Assembly: GCF_032118995.1 (NCBI RefSeq)
Contig: NC_092650.1
Coordinates: forward strand, 14,568,501 to 14,632,500
Direction of reading: 5' to 3'
From: Asterias amurensis
Lineage: Eukaryota > Echinodermata > Asteroidea > Forcipulatida > Asteriidae
DNA: 64,000 bases
A model generated the notes under the pieces. That model was not told the origin of the DNA. It did no database searches and saw only the letters and a list, made by a program, of their open reading frames with translations. Positions 58,584 to 64,000 of the stretch are shown piece by piece (position 1 is the first letter of the stretch; each line of letters opens with the position of its first letter). A program made the translations under genes and the position numbers.

Positions 58584-61500
58584 CTGTGTAAAAACAAGAG
58601 TCAAAATCTTTATCATCAATTGGTCAAGATCATACACAATTTTTTCTTTTTTACAGATGTACGCCTACCCATGCTCGAGAAGACCTAGTCTTGGTGCAAG
58701 ACGTTTCTCTTTTCTCTTTCACGCACACCGCGGCCAATTCACCAAAACCGCCCGCACCGACTCACCTGACTTAGTCCACTCACCGCCCCGATCAGGTGAG
58801 TTGGTGGAGAGCGCGTCACGTGGGTGTGCATAACATTTTGTTCTTATAAGACAGTTTCTTCATTCCGATTGATGGAGAGAAACGGCTGAAACAGTTGTGC
58901 CACATCACTCAATACGCGCGACGCCCACAGCATTCCCTTATAAGGATTTGTCTACGCGAGGCTGCGGAGGGCTCTACCATTTCATAGCTGGAGGGGTGTT
59001 GTGTTTAAAAAAATCATTTAGCCATTTTTGACCAAAAAATTATGATGTTTTTGACCGAAAAGGTATTTATGAATGGGAATCAAAGTGTGTTGAGTCGATT
59101 TTCAACTAGTGGTTTAAACCCTGATGCCTGGTTTTTTATAATTTACCTTGACTTCGTCTCGGTAAATTAGAACCATGCCTCGTTGGGATTAAACCACTAG
59201 TTGAAAACCTCTTTACCACACATTGATTCCCTTATTAACGTTCACTAACTGGTGGCAAATATATAAACAATAGCAACGCAACATGACAACAGTTTTATAG
59301 CAATTAACAGCATTCAAAATCAACTCTTGTATACAAAATGTACCACACATACACCTCAACAGTGTTTTCAAGCAATATGGGCAAACAGAGGCAACACGAT
59401 CTTGCGACATCAAAATAACAAATGGGATAACTGGTCCAATAAATAAATAAGAACAGAAATAAGTCACCAGCTAAAGTATCACACAAGGCACAATACTAAA
59501 TGGCATATTCCCAGCTGATTTGTACATGATATTGCTTTGCTCACTTGGCTACACTCAGCTCATAAACATTCAGCACTGTATAATTTACATACAGCTCATG
59601 TCAAAGGTCACACAGTGACCTGCATTCCCAGGGTTCAAACATAAAATGTTATTACAGCTCCTTCGCACAGTTTGTGCACTTAGTGCCTGCAATACCACGC
59701 ACAAAAAAACACCACATACTTTGTGAACGGTTTGTGGGTTTTTTTCGGTGACAGTTTTGAAATAAAGTGTTTGATTGGTTTACCTGAACAACTTCAGCTT
59801 TTCCAGCTCCAGTGGAAGCGAACATTGCACAGCGTGCAGCTTTAATCACAGGATACGTGATGGTCACTCTGCACGGAGGGGGCTTTGGTGAATCATCAAT
59901 CGGAGCTATTACTAACGACTCTTCCTGTTGAAAGTGATAAAACAAGAAAAGCTGCTTTTTGAACATTCTGAAAGAGAACACTGCATTTGTGGTGTAACAT
60001 TTCTGTTTGGGTGTAATTTTTTTGCATTAAAAGTTTAGTTGAGCCTCTCGAACCAACCTCCTTTATAGTGTCAGCAAGAATGACCCCAACAAGTGCATAA
60101 AGCCCGGTTCAAACTTTACTTCCTTTGAATGCGTTACAAATTTTTACGTCGCAAACTCGCAATGAATGATATGCAACAATTGAACTCGAGTTCCAACTCC
60201 TGCAAAAACACTTGCTACGAAAACACCCAATGACTTTAAAATTTGCTTTGCATTCAAATTCACAGGGAGTATGAACCTGGCTTAACACTCAACAATATGA
60301 CAGACCTACACAAGTTGAGACGGCTAGCAACAACTCAAAGAGATAGAAGAAAGGGGCTCTTATAACGTATCTCTAGCTTAAATGTACATGTACACTTGAG
60401 TGGTGTCGGTTGAGGCTTTTTTTTGTGCTCAGTGCGACCAATGGGATCTTTTAGATAATTATTACTATTTTACAATGTTTTAGATTATATATACATACAA
60501 TTTTATATAAGCCTACAAGTGTAGTTATTGCTAAGTCATCGAATAATTCCAAGAGTTTGCTCAACAGACATTGGGACAACATTCCATCATGTCTAATGCA
60601 ATTCGAGAAATGGTGATGACGCTTCAAGGGGGGCACAATCAGACAATAGACTAAAGCATTGTTCCCATTTGACTTTTTTTGTCCGCTGCCAAGCGGAAAA
60701 ATACCGTGGCTGGATTTGGTGTAATCCTACAGACATGACAGAGCGTCTACACCTGGAGTTGCAGTCTACATTCCCCTACGTTTGCATGCCATTTTATAAT
60801 GCAGAGCTGTTCCCGTTGGACTTTTTAGTGGCCTCGCTATGTCATGTAAGTTACCGTGGCTGTGCAGAAGTCTTCCTCGACCTCTATCAGCCTGACATTA
60901 GTTTTAACATCATTGTCCCAGTAAAGGAGGTCAGTTTATTATGTGTCCCCATTGGATTCAATTTAGTCATTCTACAGAAAATTTGCGGTACAAATGTACC
61001 TCAACAAATAAGTCCAAGGGGAACATTGCTTAAAGACAGAGGACACTAATGGTTAATGTCAATGATAAGTTTTCTCACTTGGTGAATCTCAACATATATG
61101 CATAAAAAAACGAACCTGTGAAAATATGAGCTCAATCTGTCATCAAAGTTGGGAGATAACAATGAAAGAAAAAACACCCTTGTCACACGGAGTTGTGCGC
61201 TAACTGCACTTTCAGATGCTTCTCAAAAACTATGGCACTTCAGAGGGAGTCGTTTCTCACAATGTTTTATACCATCAACCTTCCCCCATTACTCATCACC
61301 AAGTACATAAGGTTGTGTGCTATTAATTATTTTGAGTAATTACCAATAGTGTCCATTGCCTTTAAAGGCAGGGGACACTATTGGTAGTTACTCAAAATAA
61401 TTATGAGCAAAAAACCTCACTTGGTTATGAGTAATGGGGAGAGGTTGAAAGTATAAAACATTGTGAGAAACGGCTCCCTCTGTAGTGACGTAGTTTTTGA

Positions 61501-63767
61501 AAAAGAAGTAATTTTCCACGAATTTGATTTCAAGACCTCAAGTCCTCAAGTTTAGAATTTGAGGTCTCGAAATCAAGCATCTGAAAGCACACAAGTTTGT
61601 GGGACAAGGGTGTGTTTTCTTTCATAGTTATCTAGCAACTCCAACGACCAATCAAGCTCAAATTTTCACAGGTTTGTTATCTTATGCATCAAGTGAGAAG
61701 ACTGGTCTCTGACAGTTACCAATAGTGTCCACTGTCTTTAAGTCTGCCTTTAAGTCTAAGTCCAAGTCTAGAAGAGAACAGACTGAACAATCCCATTACC
61801 TCCAATAATTTATGTCCAGGGAAGAGCGAACATGTGTGGCCGTCTGGTCCCATACCAAGTACGAGGAGATCAAATACTGGCATGCCATCTAGACCCTTTG
61901 GAATGGCGTTAAGTTTGGTAGCATAGTCCTTGGCTGCGTCATTCACTGAGAGGGAAGGGTTTATCGCATAGAGTTGACTCTCCGGTAGATTGACTTTCCC
62001 AATTAGTTCCTGTTAAACAATTTGCAAAACAAAAACGGCAAGTGAGATTTAAAACATTCTTATTCTTGAATTGGTCATTAAACGTTTACAAGCAGATAGT
62101 ATGTAAAATGAATACTACACTAAGTAAATACAAAGCAAGGCAGTCCAAAAGTAAACAAGAACACTAAAAAACAACCTTAATATTATGGCCAGGATCAATA
62201 AAAGTATAATTAACCACTGTACATGTAGATCGAAAGCCTGCTAATCCAGTCACATAGGGCATGTAGGGAGGCAAAAACACCATATGAGATACTCTCTTTG
62301 GACAAATTATAATACTTCAAGAATAAATATATAATCTGCATACACAAACACAAAGCACAACTTAAAATAACAAAACCAAATTGATCAGAGTGGAAACAAC
62401 ATTCTTGACTAGATTCATATAAGGAATGTCCATTAAAACTTCAGTAAAGAAAAATGGTGTTTGAAGCTTTGCATGGTGTGGAGATAAATATTAGTAAACT
62501 TTTGGGTACTACATGTGCCTTGTAATTTGTATAAAACTTCTCCTGCAGAAGAGCAGAGAATACTACTCGAAACGTCACAACCAAACCGAAGAAAATTTAT
62601 CACATGGTTGTACCCTCAAGTTTACTATTTAATCAGTTTACTATTTAATCAGTAAAGATGTCCATTTTAGTTACCAATTCCATTATAATTATTGGGATGA
62701 GTTGCCAGTCTGGTGAAGCCACTTGTGTAGTGGTGAAATGTCACTGATGTGTGACTGTAAATTCATTCATTCTCTTTTGTTTTCATCCAAAAATTGGAAG
62801 TTGGTAAAAATTTATTTCTTTACTACTGCTGCAACTACCGGCAGCGTCAAGCTAGCACCGGATTCAGCACCGGATTCAGTGTCGCCCTTATTTTGGTTGT
62901 AACAGCCAGTCGGCTATGGTATGTTTTTAAAAAGGTTTTCAGATACAGTTTTAGGCCTGAAGACGGTATAACAAGGAAGCAAACAGGCCTAAAACTGTAT
63001 CTGAAAACCTTTTTAAAAACATACAATAGCCGACTGGCTGTTACAACCAAAATAAGGGCGACACTGAATCCGATGCTGAATCCGGTGCTAGCTTGACACT
63101 GGGGCAACTACCGTACTCCTACTTCTAGAGCTATATGAGGTTTCGATAGCGGAACGAAACCTCATAATCATACTTATTTACTAGGACTGTAGGAGTACTT
63201 ACTGTTGTTATTACTAGCAAGACCTATCTCTACGGGGGCGGGGGGGGGGGGGGGGGGCAAGACACTGAAAAATGGCTTTTAGTTTTACAATAACATGTCA
63301 TGATTTTTATAATTTGCTCTAAACTAAACTTGAGGCTTGTAAAGCTCAGAAGATTCACTGACACTGGACGAAGCACATCATTTTCTTAAGTCGATTTAGA
63401 GTTAAGTAGATCAAAAATCAGGAAATAAACAACAACAACAAACAGTCAGCAGGAAATGTTTCGTAAAACATGGAGCTGGAGGAAGGAAATAACGACCATT
63501 CCATACCTTGTAAATCCTGTACGTGCTGTCACCGTCATCAAACGACACAAGTCTCTCATCGCAGAAGAACACATGCCATTTACCCCACTCCACGTTTTGT
63601 ATCTTTGGCAGGCCCTCGATCATAAACTTGGCCACGCTACCACCGGAAACACCCAGATAAAATGCCCCCCTCTCCCCCACGGCTGACTTGCTCTGCTCGG
63701 CAACGAAGTCGCACACTGCGGAGGGAACGTCTTCGGTTTGCAGTACATGAACTTTCCTTGAAGCCAT
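58464..63767 (-). CDS. PGLS: 6-phosphogluconolactonase, whole gene
   Basis: Four exons (63767-63507, 62009-61800, 59924-59784, 58583-58464), all phase 0 with GT/AG borders, give 243 residues (human PGLS 258). Motifs in order: GVSGGS (39-44), CDERLV (69-74), the diagnostic [16 protein letters not shown] with catalytic-type His145, [14 protein letters not shown] (164-177), GAGKAEV and WFLDKAAA (229-236). The enzyme hydrolyses 6-phosphogluconolactone to 6-phosphogluconate, step two of the oxidative pentose-phosphate pathway, in the cytosol. This is the single-domain form, not fused to glucose-6-phosphate dehydrogenase. No truncation or frameshift is seen. The gene converges on GH1, about 2.9 kb apart, and its introns contain palindromic and TTAA elements. 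Confidence 0.95.
59074..59232. mobile_element. MITE (GGGAATCAAAGTGTG termini) in PGLS intron 3
   Basis: GGGAATCAAAGTGTGTTGAG and TTTTCAACTAGTGGTTTAAA at the left are mirrored by TTAAACCACTAGTTGAAAAC and ACACATTGATTCCC. A half copy lies at 1855-1912. Confidence 0.78.
59784..59924 (-). CDS. PGLS: PGLS exon 3
   Basis: Follows acceptor TTCAACAG and encodes [20 protein letters not shown], then [15 protein letters not shown] and [12 protein letters not shown] (residues 158-204). Human PGLS has [20 protein letters not shown] at this place. The donor is GTTCAG|GTAAAC. Confidence 0.94.
60096..60284. mobile_element. Diverged foldback, sister of 54295, in PGLS intron 2
   Basis: ATAAAGCCCGGTTCAAACTT at the left, GGGAGTATGAACCTGGCTTA at the right. 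The arms are eroded, so it is older than 54295. Confidence 0.72.
61030..61365 (-). mobile_element. TTAA MITE family 1, reverse copy in PGLS intron 2
   Basis: TTAAAGACAGAGGACACTAAT at the left to AATAGTGTCCATTGCC then TTAA. Somewhat shortened in the middle. Confidence 0.85.
61362..61741 (+). mobile_element. TTAA MITE family 1, forward copy sharing a TTAA with its neighbour
   Basis: TTAAAGGCAGGGGACACTATTGG to AATAGTGTCCACTGTC, TTAA. Its first TTAA is the last TTAA of the reverse copy at 61030, so the two sit head to head with no spacer. Confidence 0.87.
61800..62009 (-). CDS. PGLS: PGLS exon 2
   Basis: Follows acceptor TTTAACAG and encodes [20 protein letters not shown] through [14 protein letters not shown] to HKLLE (residues 88-157), with the active-site His. 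The donor is TTGGAG|GTAATG. A TTAA-type MITE ends 58 bp downstream in intron 2. Confidence 0.94.
62846..63097. mobile_element. Long near-perfect palindrome (foldback) in PGLS intron 1
   Basis: The 114-bp left arm, from GTCAAGCTAGCACCGGATTC to AGTTTTAGGCCTG, is repeated inverted on the right with two differences, around a spacer of about 27 bp. The word GCAACTACCG occurs just outside both ends (62831 and 63104). Mirror-image ORFs on both strands result from the symmetry. Confidence 0.92.
63234..63258. repeat. Poly-G tract
   Basis: GGGGGCGG followed by about 17 G, in PGLS intron 1. Similar G tracts occur at about 33108-33118 and 36520-36533. Confidence 0.9.
63507..63767 (-). CDS. PGLS: PGLS exon 1
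   Basis: Encodes residues 1-87, from [10 protein letters not shown] to STYRIYK, including the nucleotide-sugar-like GVSGGS loop and CDERLV. The donor is TACAAG|GTATGG. The ATG at 63767 gives a start comparable in length to other animal PGLS proteins. Confidence 0.94.
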
Positions 63768-64000
63768 ATTGGTAGAGAAAGTTCGTCTCTTTTTTTCTTA
63801 CCGTTTGGTGCTTAATTCTGCTTAAAAAACACCGATAATTGTGCAAAATTACTGCAAAAACTAGAGAGCCGACGACACACAATTTAACACACGGAAGCAG
63901 ATCGATTGAAAGAAAGACAGGTACCCGCAACTTTATTTCCGTTTGGTTGAGTGGAAAAGGAGTCTATTTACCACTCAGAATTCTTTTATCAACGTAAGAG

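Noticed and set aside
60669-61049. 126-codon plus-strand ORF starting [18 protein letters not shown]
   Set aside because: Sits antisense in PGLS intron 2 and ends inside a MITE. I recognise no family; it could be a decayed fragment, but nothing supports a gene.
62794-63107. Near-identical 86-100 codon ORFs on opposite strands
   Set aside because: Mirror images generated by the long palindrome; no family motif.

Overview
The window looks like nuclear DNA of a deuterostome invertebrate, most likely an echinoderm and perhaps a sea star. The evidence is AT-rich introns with canonical GT/AG splice sites, four animal-type split genes, and very dense short inverted-repeat transposons, including the motif GGGCCCAATTTCAT and frequent ACATGTAC words that I associate with echinoderm genomes. 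The species assignment is inference. No prokaryotic, organellar or viral feature was recognised.

Four host genes can be supported. (1) A MARVEL/CMTM-type four-span membrane protein, CMTM8-like, minus strand, four coding exons between 30018 and 16646, 203 residues, with an 11 kb first intron. (2) A histamine N-methyltransferase-like SAM methyltransferase, minus strand, three exons between 46173 and 41327, 293 residues and apparently complete. (3) A glycoside hydrolase family 1 beta-glycosidase of lactase/klotho type, plus strand, exons 51404-52689 and 55324-55532; both catalytic glutamates are present but the 5' signal-peptide exon was not found. (4) 6-phosphogluconolactonase, minus strand, four exons between 63767 and 58464, 243 residues, complete. 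HNMT-like and GH1 are divergently arranged and GH1 and PGLS converge. I see no sign that the four act in one pathway: PGLS is oxidative pentose-phosphate metabolism, GH1 is glycoside breakdown, the methyltransferase is small-molecule methylation and CMTM is membrane trafficking.

The remainder is mostly transposon debris. 1-16645 holds no recognised gene; it has miniature inverted-repeat elements (MITEs), tRNA-derived SINE pieces, a 176-bp tandem duplication and a 19-bp minisatellite. 16646-30018 is the CMTM gene, whose large intron carries an (ATT)n tract of about 54 units, a 22-bp minisatellite of about 1.3 kb, and a 2 kb inverted duplication. 30019-41326 is gene-free and holds several larger repeat structures: an array of GGTTTATAAACC palindromes, foldback elements, a cluster of GTCCG motifs, and a 1.8 kb terminal-inverted-repeat element with internal 220-bp tandem units. 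41327-63767 holds the other three genes with MITEs in most introns, plus a LINE 3' fragment.

One MITE family with TTAA target duplications and termini AGGCAGTGGACAC is present at least 13 times. Together with a related family it fills roughly a tenth of the window. I did not find a convincing new multi-gene system. The most unusual items are the inverted duplication carrying an exon-like cassette, a 98% identical 114-bp-arm palindrome in PGLS intron 1, minisatellite growth from a MITE terminus, and a MITE end supplying the splice-acceptor region of the GH1 exon.
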